Counted from the first letter of the stretch, positions 27,751 to 37,545 are shown. The stretch: 64,000 nt of DNA from UBA1141 sp963665155 (GCA_963665155.2 CAXXFI010000001.1:496001-560000), one strand, 5' to 3'. Notes: generated by a model not told the origin, from the letters alone. Program-made: numbers and translations.

Positions 27751-29169
27751 TTACTTGCCGCCCCATTGAGCGATGTAAGACCCCAATTTACCGAATTGCT
27801 GGACACGGTTGTTACCAGCGTCGACCACATAAACGAAGGCCTTGGTCGAATGATACGTAATATCAGTGGGATTGTTGAATTCGCCATCACCGGAGCCTTG
27901 GGTGCCCCACTGGTCCACGAAGGTTCCCGATGAACTGAACTTCTGCACCCGGTTGTTTCCTGTATCAACTACGTAGACTCTCCTATCGCCTGCGTCGTAG
28001 GCAATACCACTGGGGCTTTGGAATTGGCCTTCACCGTCACCCCGCGAACCCCACTGAGTCTGGTAATTCCCCGTCCGCGTAAACTTTTGTATGCGATGAT
28101 TTCCCGTGTCCACCACGTAAACATTTCGGTCCTCATCCAATATAATGCCGGTTGGGTTTAGAAATTGCCCATCTCCGCTTCCTTCGGTTCCCCATTGGCC
28201 AAGATACCCTCCTATTGACGTGAACCTCTGGACGCGGTGATTGCCGCTATCGACCACATAGACCACACGGTCGGTCTCATCCACGGCGGTGTACGAAGGA
28301 ACCTTGAACTGTCCATCGCCACTACCTTCTTCACCCCACTCCAAAACAAACGCGCCTCTGCTGGTTTGTTGCTGTACTCGATTATTCGCTGCGTCAGCGA
28401 TAAACAACACATTCCCAGTCGAATCAAAGGCTAAGCCTAAGGCACCATTTAGTTGCGCTTCGCCAATCCCTTGACTGCCCCATTCCAACAGAGGGACACC
28501 GATGCCCGAAAATTGTTGTATCCGATTATTTCCGGAGTCAACGATATATAGGAAATTCCTGTCGACATCAAGGGTAATGCCCCAAGGTTGTTTGAAAAAG
28601 CCAAACTCACTGCTGCCCGACGGCGTCGGCGTCGGGGAGGGAGTTGGCGAAGGCGAGGGGGTGTTGGTGGGCGTGGCGGTGGGTACGGGCGTGGCGGTGG
28701 GTACGGGCGTGGCCGTGGGTACGAGCGTGGCGGTCGGAACTGGAGTCGGAGTTGGGGTCGCATCAGGACTAGGCTCTACCGTCGCGGTTGGAATGGGGGT
28801 TACGGTTGGTCCGGGCGTGGCCGTGGCTACCGGAGCCGGAGTGGGGGTTTCAGTGGGGATCCGGGTTTCCGTAGGCGCAATGGTAGGAGCCGGACTGGCG
28901 GTAGGAGCAATTGTGGCTGGAGCGGGTGTGTCTGTGGAAGCTGGCGTGACTATAGCGGGCGTCTCAGTTGGGGCGAGAGAAGGCGGGTGGGTAGGCTCTT
29001 GGGTCAGCGTGGGAAAGCTGGTAGGCTGGAGAGTTGCTGTCGCAGGCTCTGTGGTTGCGGTCGCCGCAACCGGGCTGGGGCCAGATGTGGCAGTGGGCAA
29101 TGGGTCCCCACATGCCGCTGCTACTGCTGCGGTCAATATACAAGCGGAAATAAATACGAATAGTTTCAT
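27751..29169 (-). CDS. NHL-repeat lipoprotein
   Basis: 472 residues. The N-terminus is a lipoprotein signal (hydrophobic stretch, then lipobox AAAC with Cys at residue 20). A Pro/Thr/Ala-rich linker of about 160 residues follows, then six NHL repeats of about 47 residues, each with the pattern VYVVDTGNHRIQKF and ending in QWG. Six blades would close one beta-propeller. It should sit on the outside of the membrane, held by lipid and spaced by the linker; NHL propellers bind protein, RNA or glycan ligands and a ligand cannot be named. It is the only intact gene in the decayed 24-34 kb stretch. Confidence 0.88.
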   Translation of the reverse strand: MKLFVFISACILTAAVAAACGDPLPTATSGPSPVAATATTEPATATLQPTSFPTLTQEPTHPPSLAPTETPAIVTPASTDTPAPATIAPTASPAPTIAPTETRIPTETPTPAPVATATPGPTVTPIPTATVEPSPDATPTPTPVPTATLVPTATPVPTATPVPTATPTNTPSPSPTPSPTPTPSGSSEFGFFKQPWGITLDVDRNFLYIVDSGNNRIQQFSGIGVPLLEWGSQGIGEAQLNGALGLAFDSTGNVLFIADAANNRVQQQTSRGAFVLEWGEEGSGDGQFKVPSYTAVDETDRVVYVVDSGNHRVQRFTSIGGYLGQWGTEGSGDGQFLNPTGIILDEDRNVYVVDTGNHRIQKFTRTGNYQTQWGSRGDGEGQFQSPSGIAYDAGDRRVYVVDTGNNRVQKFSSSGTFVDQWGTQGSGDGEFNNPTDITYHSTKAFVYVVDAGNNRVQQFGKLGSYIAQWGGK

Positions 29170-29753
29170 GCATTCTCCTGAAAATACGCACCGGAAAGCA
29201 AGCGACTCACCGCAAACAGGTATTATTCGGACACCTAAGTACTATGAAAAGCTGCCGTAATGCGGCAATAAATCTTGAGGGATTCCCAGTATTATACACT
29301 TGTTCGTTGTCGGCCCGAGTAATAAAACATAACCCTGTAATAGTAAAAGGCACCATCATTCTAGCGAAAACGAAATGCAAAGGTTACAATCTTGGCACGC
29401 AACATGGTCTGCATTCCCCTAATGGCACCGATACGGAGCAAGACTGTTGCGCTATCTTTCTGCTACATCAGAAGCCCTCTGGGTCTACTCGCCGACGCCA
29501 TCAGATGCTGGCATGTCAACTTCGCCGCCCGGAGGCTTTTTACCCGAAGCCCAGTTCTTACACATGGGTCCATGCACGTAACCAACGGTCATTAACATTC
29601 GTGCTCACCCCGTATTTACTCACCCCTTATTAACTAACTCCCTTTGGCGGCCCAAAGACACCCTAATAGCCAAAAGACGTGTGGACATTCCTGAATGGCT
29701 GCCCTGCATGGAATCATGACCGTAAAAACCACCCGCCTTTAGTTGATGGGACA
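29170..29753. other. Intergenic, nothing recognised
   Basis: About 580 bases between the NHL lipoprotein (minus) and the second ligase remnant (plus). These genes are divergent, so promoters are expected; none is near consensus. A direct repeat of the type TACTCACCCC/TATTTACTCACCCC lies around 29608-29627. Confidence 0.35.
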
Positions 29754-30046
29754 TTGACAGCAAATACACAAAGTCAGGAATCTCCCGCCGCACATAGCGT
29801 TTCGGTAATTTGGCTTAACCGAGCGCTGGAAACTCTATGGCTTGTAACAATATTGGTGGTGCATCTGGCATTTCTTGGCTGAAGCTATGCTGAAGAGTCA
29901 TCAATCATCGGCTCCTTTGAATTACCCAAGATTGCGCTCCTGCGGACACTTGTTGGAGTAATGGCTGTCCTATAGGTGTTGGAGTGGGCGTTGCAGCACG
30001 CAAAAGTGTCCCACTTTTGTTTAGGAGAGATCAGGGGGATATTTTT

Positions 30047-30116
30047 TATCCCTGGTTCGCCAGTGAACCCTGCTGGACATCAGCAGAGCCTCGTTGTACT
30101 ACCAGCGCACACTGCC
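30047..30116 (+). repeat. 70-base fragment of the IS3 orfB
   Basis: Matches 24784-24853 in reverse complement with about three differences. It covers the start of orfB (LVRQCTLLDISRASLYYQRT coding region) and sits inside the left part of the ligase remnant, at the place where its reading frame changes. Confidence 0.85.
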
Positions 30117-30439
30117 ATTCCGACTCCGGTGCAAGACCAAGGGGTGAACGCACGCTGCTCCAGGCTAAAACCTGGCTGCCGGTACTGGCCGTATGGCTAA
30201 AAGCCCAGCCGAGGCGGTGGTTGTTGGTGGCCGCTCTCCTCTACCTTGGGAGGACGGCTCTGACCACGCTCTTGTCGGGATCTTTTCGCGTTAGCTTGTG
30301 GGGCGAAGTACCAGGGTAGGACAGCTACTCGGCTTACACGGTTACAGCTTACGTCGTGCTGTTTGGAGTGATAGCCACCCACCTCCGGACCATGCCCCAA
30401 CTGCTGAGACTGTTTGGTGCGATTACCGCTATGGGAATA

Positions 30440-31569
30440 CTAGTACCCAGTCAACCCGTGATTTGAAGGATATAAACGATGGAGCTTCCTGCGGGCATCC
30501 TGGGCAGTGAACTGCCAGTTGATGGTAGCCTGGGCGGCGTTGCGCTCCCGCTCCAGGGCTTGGATTTCACTGCAGAGGGTAGCCTGGTTGGGGACACGCT
30601 GCTTGAGGCAGGAGCGGGACAACACGCTGAACTCGATCTCCGCCATGTTCAGCCAACTGCCATGCTTGGGTGTGTGGTGGAACTCCAACCGTTTTACAAT
30701 GCGCCGGGCCTCAGCGGCAGGGAAAGCCTCGTATAGAGAAGCTGGCCGATGAGTATTCAGATTATCGAGGACAACCCGCACCACTTGGGCCTCCGGGTAG
30801 GCCTCATCCACCAGCCAACGCATCTGATGGGCGAAGTCCTGTCGGGTTCGGCGCTGGGTGATGGCGACGTGCCTCCAACCCCGCAGCGGCTCACAGGTCA
30901 AGAACAGATTGCGGGTGCCCTCCCGGCGGTACTCGTAGACCTGACGCCGAGGCTGTCCAGGCCGCGCTGGGAGAGACGGTCGCGTCTCAGCCAACAACTG
31001 GGTCGAGGTCTCGTCGAAACAAACCACTGGCCGCTTCGGGTCATGGGGCTCAGCATACAGTTCCAAGACATCCTCCATGGCTGCCACGAATTCGGTGCTT
31101 ACCTCAGGAATACACCACTCCTTCTTCTGCCACGGCTTGAGGGCGTTTTTTTGAGCCGCTTGCGGATGCCCTCATGGGACATGGAGGGCACCAATCCCAG
31201 TTCCACTACCTTCCCGGCCAACAGACGCAGAGTCCAGTGGTCGTGCCCCTCCGGCGCTGGGCTGCAGGCCAGCGCGATGAGGTGGGCCTCTCCCTTGTCG
31301 TCCTGTTTCCTCCGGGGCCTGGGACGAGGTCTTTCTAGCAAAGCTCCATCCAGGCCTTCTTCGGCGAAGCGCCGCTTGATCCGGAACACGGTGCCAACGG
31401 AGACGTCCAAGGCCTCAGCCACCCTGGGTGCGTTCCAACTCTCGTCGCTCCTCAGTAGAATCCTTGCCCGGGTCATCACACGAGCCCGGATTTTCCCACC
31501 ACGAATCAATTGCTGGAGTCGTTATCGCTCTTCCTGGTCCAACTGCACTGGGTACTTCTGCCGCCGCAT
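30440..31569 (-). pseudogene. IS630-family transposase in two frames
   Basis: From ATG 31569 the N-terminal part (MRRQKYPVQLDQEER) meets a TAA at 31522-31524 where Gln is expected, then continues with the HTH part (DVSVGTVFRIKRRF, VELGLVPSMSHEGIRKRL). At a run of seven A (plus-strand T 31146-31152) the frame must step back one base to continue NALKPWQKKEW and then the DDE domain: VVCFDE, VRVVLDNLNTH, HHTPKHGSWLNMAEIEFS. The catalytic D, D and E are all present. The A7 slip may be programmed, as in some IS630 elements; the TAA is a true defect. The stop codon lies in the terminal repeat region. Confidence 0.82.
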
Positions 31570-31665
31570 CACCGCCACCCTCCTACTTCAACACTGTCTC
31601 CCACTAGAGGGTAGAAATTTTGGTCACGTTCTTAAATAACTACCAAGACCGGGTTGACTGAGTAC
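30443..31665 (-). mobile_element. IS630-family insertion sequence inserted at TA
   Basis: 1223 bases flanked by a duplicated TA (30441-30442 and 31666-31667), the target rule of this family. Terminal inverted repeats GTACCCAGTCAACCCG (left) and CGGGTTGACTGAGTAC (right) match at 15 of 16 positions. It carries the minus-strand transposase. Removing it plus one TA restores the reading frame of the interrupted ligase gene. Confidence 0.9.
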
Positions 31666-33105
31666 TAGCAGCTGGTTACGCAGTTCTTCAACATTACGGA
31701 CACGATTTCTTTGACTTGATGGAACAATTGGGTGCGGAGAGGACTAGCTCAACAATGGGCGGCCCCATTTTTGCAGGCTCCGTTCTGGCTATGACTTTAC
31801 CCATTTCATTTCTGACCGCTACCCTGGCCCTAAGTGGGCCGGCAAGCGGCATCAAGCAATGGTGGCAGACAGGCTTGTGGACTCTGATATTGCCAGTCCA
31901 GATGACGGCGCTTATTTTTACCTTATCCCGGGGTCCCTGGTTCGGTACGGTGTTTGCCCTGGCTGCGCTGTTGGTTTTGATGTTGGTGTTCCTTGGCTGG
32001 CGTCCATTGGCCCGAGCAGTTGTGCCTCTGGCAATGGCCGGCATTCTAACCAGTATTATCATTCTTGTGGGGGCGACTCCCGAGGAAAACCGTGCTACAG
32101 GGGTGACCGTCAGGCCTGCCGGTTCGGCGGTGGCAGAGAGGGTCATAGGGCTGACCCCGCAGCTGGCCACCGGTGGCCAGCTGCGGGAGAATCGGGATTT
32201 GGCAGACTTCATGGGATCTGATAACCCAGAGACCTTGGGCCGGATTCGATAGTTTAAACCTTTCATTTCTTCGGCCAATAATCGGCTATGGGCCTGAACT
32301 GCTCCGATACAGCTACCTCTTGGAGAGTCCAGCCGGCCGATGCAATCTACTGCCGAGCGAGGCGAGCCATGCGCACAATTACTTCATCCATCAAACGATA
32401 GAGGCAGGGTATTTGGGGCTACTCGCTTCCGTGGGGGTCTTCGTCGCTTTTTCTTGGCAGGAGGCTACCAGCTCATTCGAAATGCAGTCGAGCATTTCCC
32501 AGTTCACAAACTTGTGCTGGTTGCGTTTTAGCTGTCATGGCAGGGAGGCTGCTAGAGCAGATGGTCGGTGTGGCCAGCGTTTCAGACTTGATGGTTACGT
32601 GGGTTCTGCTGGCGGTCATGGCCGCTATTCCCATTGCGACTGACCGGTCTCACGCAATCAACCGAATGTGCCACGGCGCAGCGAACCGCGCTCCCGGCGC
32701 CCCAGCAGGTAGCTTCAGTCCCGAACTCCAATCCTCGAACCGATGCTTCTCTGGAGGATTCTGGCAGTGGCTGCAGTAGTCGCGATTGTAGGCATCATAT
32801 TTTGGGTAAAAAATGTCAATTACCTGAGGGCAGCGTTTATCGCAGACAATGGGGCGGAGCAATCTCGCAACGGTGATTTAGGTGGAGCCACAGCAAGGGA
32901 TGGGATTACAGCAACAAGTAGTAGTATTACTATCCGGCACCGGGACCTTGCCTCTGGTAGCGGGACACTCTCTTAATTTGGCCTCTTTACTGTCTAAATA
33001 ACGGGTCCAACTAAGTTGCCTGATTGATAAGCAGAGGGATAATAAGAAGAGCGATAAGAAGGGCGCATTACTTAACCCAACGTTCCAAGTTTTGGTGATT
33101 ATCTC

Positions 33106-33851
33106 ATGACATTTTTCCGGTATTCCAGTGTCACTGCCGTTTTACTAACAATCATTGTTATTTCCCTCGCTGCGGCGGGTCCGAACCAACCCTTGATCCG
33201 GCGCCAATCGCCACGGCGACCATAGCACTCCTACCAACGCTGGATCCCACCCAGACTCCGGTAACGCCTACGCTAATACCAACCGTTCCGCCCGAGGCTG
33301 GAAGCCATTTCGACGCAGCCGCTGAGCTCCGAGCGCGTGGGGAATTCGAAAAGGCCATCGAAGAGTACAATCAAGCTATTGAGCTCTTTTCAAACTACCC
33401 GGAGGCGTATAACAATTGAGGCGCTGCATACCTTCATTTGGGCCGAATGGAAGACGCGATTTAATCCTATGACGTCGCTATCGAATTAGACCGCACTTAT
33501 TTCAAGTCGTATAACAACCGTGGCGTCGCCAAAATGCGACTGAGGCAAATCGATGCCGCCGTCGAAGACTTCGACCAAGCCATCCTACATAACCCGGACT
33601 ACGCTCAAGCATATCTCAGCCGGGGCACCGCTCATTACAATATGGGGAATTTTGAGTTGGCCCTCAAAGACCTAACCGACGCCATAACTCTAGACACCGA
33701 CATCGGCATGGGCTATTTTGGGAGATCGTTAGCGTTAACCAGAATGGGACGAGATGAGGAAGCATCCCAGGACTTGGAGCGAGCGGTTGAGTCGGGGCTT
33801 GATCAAACTACATTGGCAGGACTGATCCAAGAAATCAAGGCGCAGCGTTAA
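33106..33851 (+). pseudogene. TPR lipoprotein, frameshift and two nonsense codons
   Basis: From ATG 33106 a signal peptide reads VTAVLLTIIVISLA; the lipobox Cys and the following GGSEPTLDPAP linker lie in a different frame, so an indel sits near 33170-33175. The mature part has four to five TPR units (ARGEFEKAIEEYNQAIE, YNNRGVAKMRLRQIDAAVED, YLSRGTAHYNMGNFELALKD, YFGRSLALTRMGRDEEASQD). A TGA at 33417-33419 replaces the Arg of NNRGAAY and a TAA at 33462-33464 replaces Gln in DAIQSYD, both C-to-T changes. The last 105 residues are one open frame. Function of intact relatives: lipid-anchored protein-protein scaffold. Confidence 0.82.
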
Positions 33852-33940
33852 ATGAACACGTACTCTGGACGGTGTCGGTGGGAGCCTTAACAACATACAA
33901 CGTCCCGCACCTAAAAGGTCCGAGTATGCTCGAGCATGCC

Positions 33941-33969
33941 TTGACAGAAGAACCGCTAATTAGTATAGT
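33941..33969 (+). promoter_or_regulatory. Near-consensus sigma-70-type promoter
   Basis: TTGACA (33941-33946), 17-base spacer, TATAGT (33964-33969). It lies about 380 bases before the surface-protein start, and a terminator follows only about 30 bases after the -10, so it may make a very short RNA or an attenuated leader. Apart from these and the hairpin at 34313, the 33852-34351 gap is empty. Confidence 0.75.
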
Positions 33970-33999
33970 TCCGACGAATTCATGCACGAAATAACGAGT

Positions 34000-34028
34000 A
34001 GCCTTGGGAACTGCTCCAAGGCTCTTTT
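34000..34028 (+). terminator. Intrinsic terminator or attenuator
   Basis: 8-base perfect stem (34000-34007 with 34016-34023), 8-base loop, then CTTTTT. It stands between the promoter at 33941 and the surface-protein gene at 34352. Confidence 0.8.
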
Positions 34029-34312
34029 TGGTCATGAAACGGTGTTTGTAGCCCTTGACAAGCGCAAGACGATAATGCTAAAAAGGGTTAAATCTGGCGA
34101 AACGTGCCTGTAGGAGAATAGGATTCCATATGCCGTACGTCGAAATTATCATTAAATCTTCCCATGTAGACCCGTCAATCATTCCTAAGATATTCTTTAG
34201 ATGGGCGCGAAGCAGGCAGTAACGACTATCTAAACTCAAAACAGAGGGCCTTGTTAGATCAACAAAAAAAGAACGATTTGAGTTGCCGAACCTCGATACC
34301 AACAGGTTCCAT

Positions 34313-34332
34313 AGGCCCCCATTGGGGGACCT
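34313..34332 (+). promoter_or_regulatory. Hairpin next to the ribosome-binding site of the surface-protein gene
   Basis: A GC-rich stem (AGG-CCCC paired with GGGG-CCT, one mismatch) ends three bases before AAGAAGGAG, the ribosome-binding site. It could stabilise the mRNA end or tune translation. A similar hairpin (36691-36708) precedes the next gene. Confidence 0.45.
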
Positions 34333-34351
34333 CAAGAAGGAGAAATACTAG

Positions 34352-36661
34352 ATGAACGCTACCATCGGAAAATCTGCTGGCTTAGCCATGTTGATGGCTT
34401 TTGGGATCATTGCCACCATGGTGGCTCTGGGTGTCTTTACCTCATCCAATGCGGCGGCCAGCCACCCCGTGGGCCAGGCGATTGCTATTCCGGACGGCGG
34501 GATCATAAACGTCCCCAACACACCTGGGGTATTAGCAACCTACACCATCTCGTTCCAACCCTTACGGGATCTATCCCAAGGCGACTCGATCTACATCAAG
34601 TTCGACAAAAATATAAGCGTTCCTGCATCGATGGAAAAGGAACGGGTCACCATCACCGCTTTTTCAGGCGGGTCATCCAATCCTCTGTCAGACCCCGAGA
34701 TCAGCAAGGATGCCAATAACAACACTATCATAAAACTGGCCCTCGGTGATACGCAGCCATTAACCCCTTTGATTGTCGATAATCTTGCGGGTTTGGCTGG
34801 AACCGACGTCCACTTATTAACATTTAGTACGCTGGCAGGTATCAGGAATGCCACCAACCCCGACGTTAATGATACTTGGGCTAATATGTCCGACGACGGC
34901 GTCAACTTCGGTGCAGAAGCCGAGGACATAATTCACGTCTTACGGTGGCTGGACTTGAACGATAACTCAGACGCGCGGGGCTTCGAGCTGACGCTAACCG
35001 GTAAAGGCTGGAAGGACGGTACTGCTACCGTATTCCTCAAGCTAAGTACTGGTGACGGCTTTATTCCAGGCACCGATATAATCATCGGCACGTCCGACGC
35101 CGCCATTTCCGGCGGTGAGTTTACGGCTACCTTCGTCGTCGACACAAATTTCGAAGTGGGCGACAACTTGATAAATGCCACTGATGGGCGTGGGGAGACT
35201 GCCTTTTTATCCGCCACGGACCCTGACTTTGGCGCCCGTTACGAGAGTCAGGATTTCGAGCTACGTGGCAAATTAACTGTTAGCACCACCACTGCCACCA
35301 GGGGTGAGGAGATCACCTTAACGGCGGAAGACTATGGTGGAACTGCAGGCGTTGGCCTTGTCACTGGCATCACCTTCGGTGGCATTGCGGTCGCCAATGC
35401 TGATCTGCCAGGTTCGCTAGGAATTTCTAACCACACCGGGACCTTCATAGTAACGGTCCCGTCCACTGCCCAAATAGGGGCACAGACTATAACCTTAATC
35501 ACGAACGCGAACCCAGATACGCGTCGGACAGTTGGCATCAGCATCGTGGGTTTGTCTGTCATTGCATCGCCTTCCACGGTCGTGGCTGACCAAGATGTAA
35601 CCATAAGTGGCAGCGGCTTTGGAAACAACGAGAAATTGGCCACAATAAGCGTCGCTGGCACCGGGAACCTGGTTACCATCCTCACGGACAATAGTAAAGT
35701 GACCGATAAGTCGACGGACAGCAGCGGCAACTTGGTGGCGACCTTTGCTATTCCAATAGATGAGACGACCCGAACACCAGGGACTCACAAGATAATCATC
35801 ACGGACGCGAGTGGTCGGGTTGGAGAGGCAATCATAACAATCCCGGAGCGGACTCTCATATTGGACTCGGTGGAAAGTAGGAGAGGCAGTATTGTCGGCT
35901 TCTCCGGCACCGGATACCAGGCCGACTCGACGATAAGCATTTTCTACGGCCCGACCAGTGGGACGCCTCGCACCACCACCACGGCTGATGCCGCCGGTAA
36001 TATGTCTGGCACTTTCACCGTGCAGAATACGGTTGGCATCCCATCGACTACCACGGTGAATGCGCAGTCCGGTTGTTCCACTAGAGGGACGGACTCATGC
36101 ACCCAGAGGACTGCCGACGCAGTCCACAAGGTTCCGGCCGCCGCGGTGACGGTGGAGCCCACCAGCGCGGCGCCTGGCGACACAATAATGATCAGCGGTC
36201 TCGGATTCCCTGGCTTCGTACCCGTCGCGGACTTGACCATCGCCAACGTATCGGCTCTGCCGAGCCCGGCTCCGTCCACAGACGCTGATGGTATCTTCAC
36301 CACCACGGCATTGGTGCCGCAACTGGACACCGGTTCCCAGGCGTTGCTAGTGACAGCCGGTGGAACCACCGCCACAGCCAGCTTTACAGTGTTGATGGCG
36401 GGCGTCGTACCCGTGACCACAACCAACAACACGACAGACGTGTTCGCGGATGAGATCAACTCGGACAACCTAGTACGTGTCTGGCTCTTCAGCAACGCTG
36501 ACCAAACGTGGTCATTCTTTGACCCGAGGCCCGCATTCGCTGCCGCCAACACACTAACCACGTCTACCAGTGGGGATATCGTCTGGGTCAACGTGATTGC
36601 GGAGACTACTTTCCAAGGTCAGACCCTGTTCCCAGGCTGGAACTTAATCTCGCTAAAATAA
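34352..36661 (+). CDS. Large exported protein with Ig-like/IPT-type repeats
   Basis: 769 residues. A signal peptide (LAMLMAFGIIATMVALGVF, cleavage after SNAAA) is followed by an N-terminal beta-rich region (YTISFQPLRDLSQGDSIYIK) and several Ig-like units recognisable by GSGFGNNE, FSGTGYQADS and ISGLGFPGF, each starting a strand-rich domain with TxxGxxxxxxGxGF-type motifs. The C-terminus ends with a distinct module (VRVWLFSNADQTWSFFDPRP to LFPGWNLISL) that ends the protein exactly, possibly an envelope-attachment module. Codon use and length suggest an abundant S-layer-like or cell-surface protein; that is inference. RBS AAGAAGGAG. It heads a run of surface-protein genes. Confidence 0.8.
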   Translation: MNATIGKSAGLAMLMAFGIIATMVALGVFTSSNAAASHPVGQAIAIPDGGIINVPNTPGVLATYTISFQPLRDLSQGDSIYIKFDKNISVPASMEKERVTITAFSGGSSNPLSDPEISKDANNNTIIKLALGDTQPLTPLIVDNLAGLAGTDVHLLTFSTLAGIRNATNPDVNDTWANMSDDGVNFGAEAEDIIHVLRWLDLNDNSDARGFELTLTGKGWKDGTATVFLKLSTGDGFIPGTDIIIGTSDAAISGGEFTATFVVDTNFEVGDNLINATDGRGETAFLSATDPDFGARYESQDFELRGKLTVSTTTATRGEEITLTAEDYGGTAGVGLVTGITFGGIAVANADLPGSLGISNHTGTFIVTVPSTAQIGAQTITLITNANPDTRRTVGISIVGLSVIASPSTVVADQDVTISGSGFGNNEKLATISVAGTGNLVTILTDNSKVTDKSTDSSGNLVATFAIPIDETTRTPGTHKIIITDASGRVGEAIITIPERTLILDSVESRRGSIVGFSGTGYQADSTISIFYGPTSGTPRTTTTADAAGNMSGTFTVQNTVGIPSTTTVNAQSGCSTRGTDSCTQRTADAVHKVPAAAVTVEPTSAAPGDTIMISGLGFPGFVPVADLTIANVSALPSPAPSTDADGIFTTTALVPQLDTGSQALLVTAGGTTATASFTVLMAGVVPVTTTNNTTDVFADEINSDNLVRVWLFSNADQTWSFFDPRPAFAAANTLTTSTSGDIVWVNVIAETTFQGQTLFPGWNLISLK

Positions 36662-36690
36662 CGGCTAGGATCTAAGCAACGTTAAATCGG

Positions 36691-36708
36691 GGCCGCCAAA
36701 TGGCGGCC
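36691..36708 (+). promoter_or_regulatory. Hairpin between surface-protein genes
   Basis: 8-base perfect stem (GGCCGCCA with TGGCGGCC, loop AA) without a T-tract, 30 bases past the large surface gene. It could end or protect that mRNA, or lead the next one. Confidence 0.5.
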
Positions 36709-36737
36709 TCGCTACGATATAGCAAGAGGTAAAATAG

Positions 36738-37475
36738 ATGACCAAACTGAAGATTCTGGCGCTGATGGTTGGGTTGGTGATGTTATTCGCCATACCAGCC
36801 ACCGTTTCAGCGCAGAGAGTACCACCCCACGTCTTTGTGGGGTCGACTATCAACGGTGCCGCTGCGACGGACGGTACAGTCATCGCAGCCATGGTAAACG
36901 ACGTCCAGGTAGCGACCGCCACAGTTGTCGACGGCAACTTCGTACTGGTCGTAGACCAAGGTGATGAAATCTTCGCAGGCATGATGGTCCACTTCACAGT
37001 TGATGGGGCCGATGCTGCTGAGACACCAGCATGGGTGCAAGGCGGAGGAACCGAAGTATCTCTGACCATGGCCGCCCCAGCCCAAGCAACCGCAACACCC
37101 GAGCCAGTGGCAACCGTCGTACCGGGTAGCGGTCAGGGCGGAGCGGTCGGAGCGGTCGGAGCGGTCGGATCGGAAGGACCGCAAGGCGCACGGGGTGCTC
37201 GAGGGTCCGCAGGCGCAGATGGCGCCGACGGTTCCGACGGCTCGGCTGGAGCCCGAGGTTCGGCTGGCGCCGACGGACAAGACGGAGCGGACGGAGCGGC
37301 AGGTAGCGATGGCTCAGGCGGCTCTACTGGTTCCGCAGGTCCTGCCGGCTCAGCAGGTGTTGCTGGCGCAGCAGGTGAAGATGGAGGCAGCGGCCTCGGA
37401 ATTGTTGCTCTAATTCTGGCTATCATAGCTATCGTAATCGCCGGAGGAGCAGTCGCAATGGGCCGGAGGAGCTAA
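36738..37475 (+). CDS. Collagen-like surface protein with C-terminal anchor
   Basis: 245 residues. Signal peptide (LALMVGLVMLFAIPATVSA), then a domain of about 90 residues that begins QRVPPHVFVGS and is shared with the next gene. A short Ala/Pro-rich spacer follows, then about 27 Gly-X-Y triplets (about residues 135-215; GARGARGSAG, GADGQDGADG and so on), which in bacteria fold as collagen triple helices. The C-terminus is a hydrophobic helix (IVALILAIIAIVIAGGAVAM) and a short basic tail GRRS, so the protein should be anchored in the membrane with the collagen stalk outside. There is no LPxTG sorting motif. A strong terminator follows. Confidence 0.85.
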   Translation: MTKLKILALMVGLVMLFAIPATVSAQRVPPHVFVGSTINGAAATDGTVIAAMVNDVQVATATVVDGNFVLVVDQGDEIFAGMMVHFTVDGADAAETPAWVQGGGTEVSLTMAAPAQATATPEPVATVVPGSGQGGAVGAVGAVGSEGPQGARGARGSAGADGADGSDGSAGARGSAGADGQDGADGAAGSDGSGGSTGSAGPAGSAGVAGAAGEDGGSGLGIVALILAIIAIVIAGGAVAMGRRS

Positions 37476-37506
37476 TATCTCCTCCCCTCTTTGCTGAGAC
37501 TTTGGT

Positions 37507-37545
37507 AGAGCGCTCCGACAATATTGTGCCGGAGCGCTCTTCTTT
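37507..37545 (+). terminator. Rho-independent terminator
   Basis: 11-base perfect stem (37507-37517 with 37530-37540) followed by TCTTT, just past the first collagen-like gene. The next gene therefore probably has its own promoter in 37546-37733. Confidence 0.85.

Larger units (their letters stand above)
29754..32976 (+). pseudogene. O-antigen-ligase-like membrane protein gene, split by IS630 and decayed
   Basis: Left part 29754-30442, right part 31666-32976. The left part gives ALETLWLVTILVVHLAFLG, ELPKIALLRTLVGVMAVL and LWGEVPG-stop-DSYSAYT. After removing the IS630 element and one TA, GIL on the left joins AAGYAVLQHYGHDFFDLMEQ on the right in one frame. Further on come ALIFTLSRGPW, IIGYGPELL and HAHNYF, typical of Wzy/WaaL-type O-antigen ligases, and the last helix (VTWVLLAVMAAIP). 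Nonsense codons (TGA near 29880, TAG near 29973, TAG 30317-30319) and several frameshifts (about 32240, 32450, 32530) show long decay. The start is not certain. Intact relatives would attach or polymerise surface polysaccharide. Confidence 0.75.

Noticed and set aside
28502..29260. Long plus-strand ORFs rich in Gly/Val and Gly/Arg
   Set aside because: They are the antisense shadow of the Pro/Thr-rich linker of the NHL lipoprotein; no ribosome-binding site and no domain.
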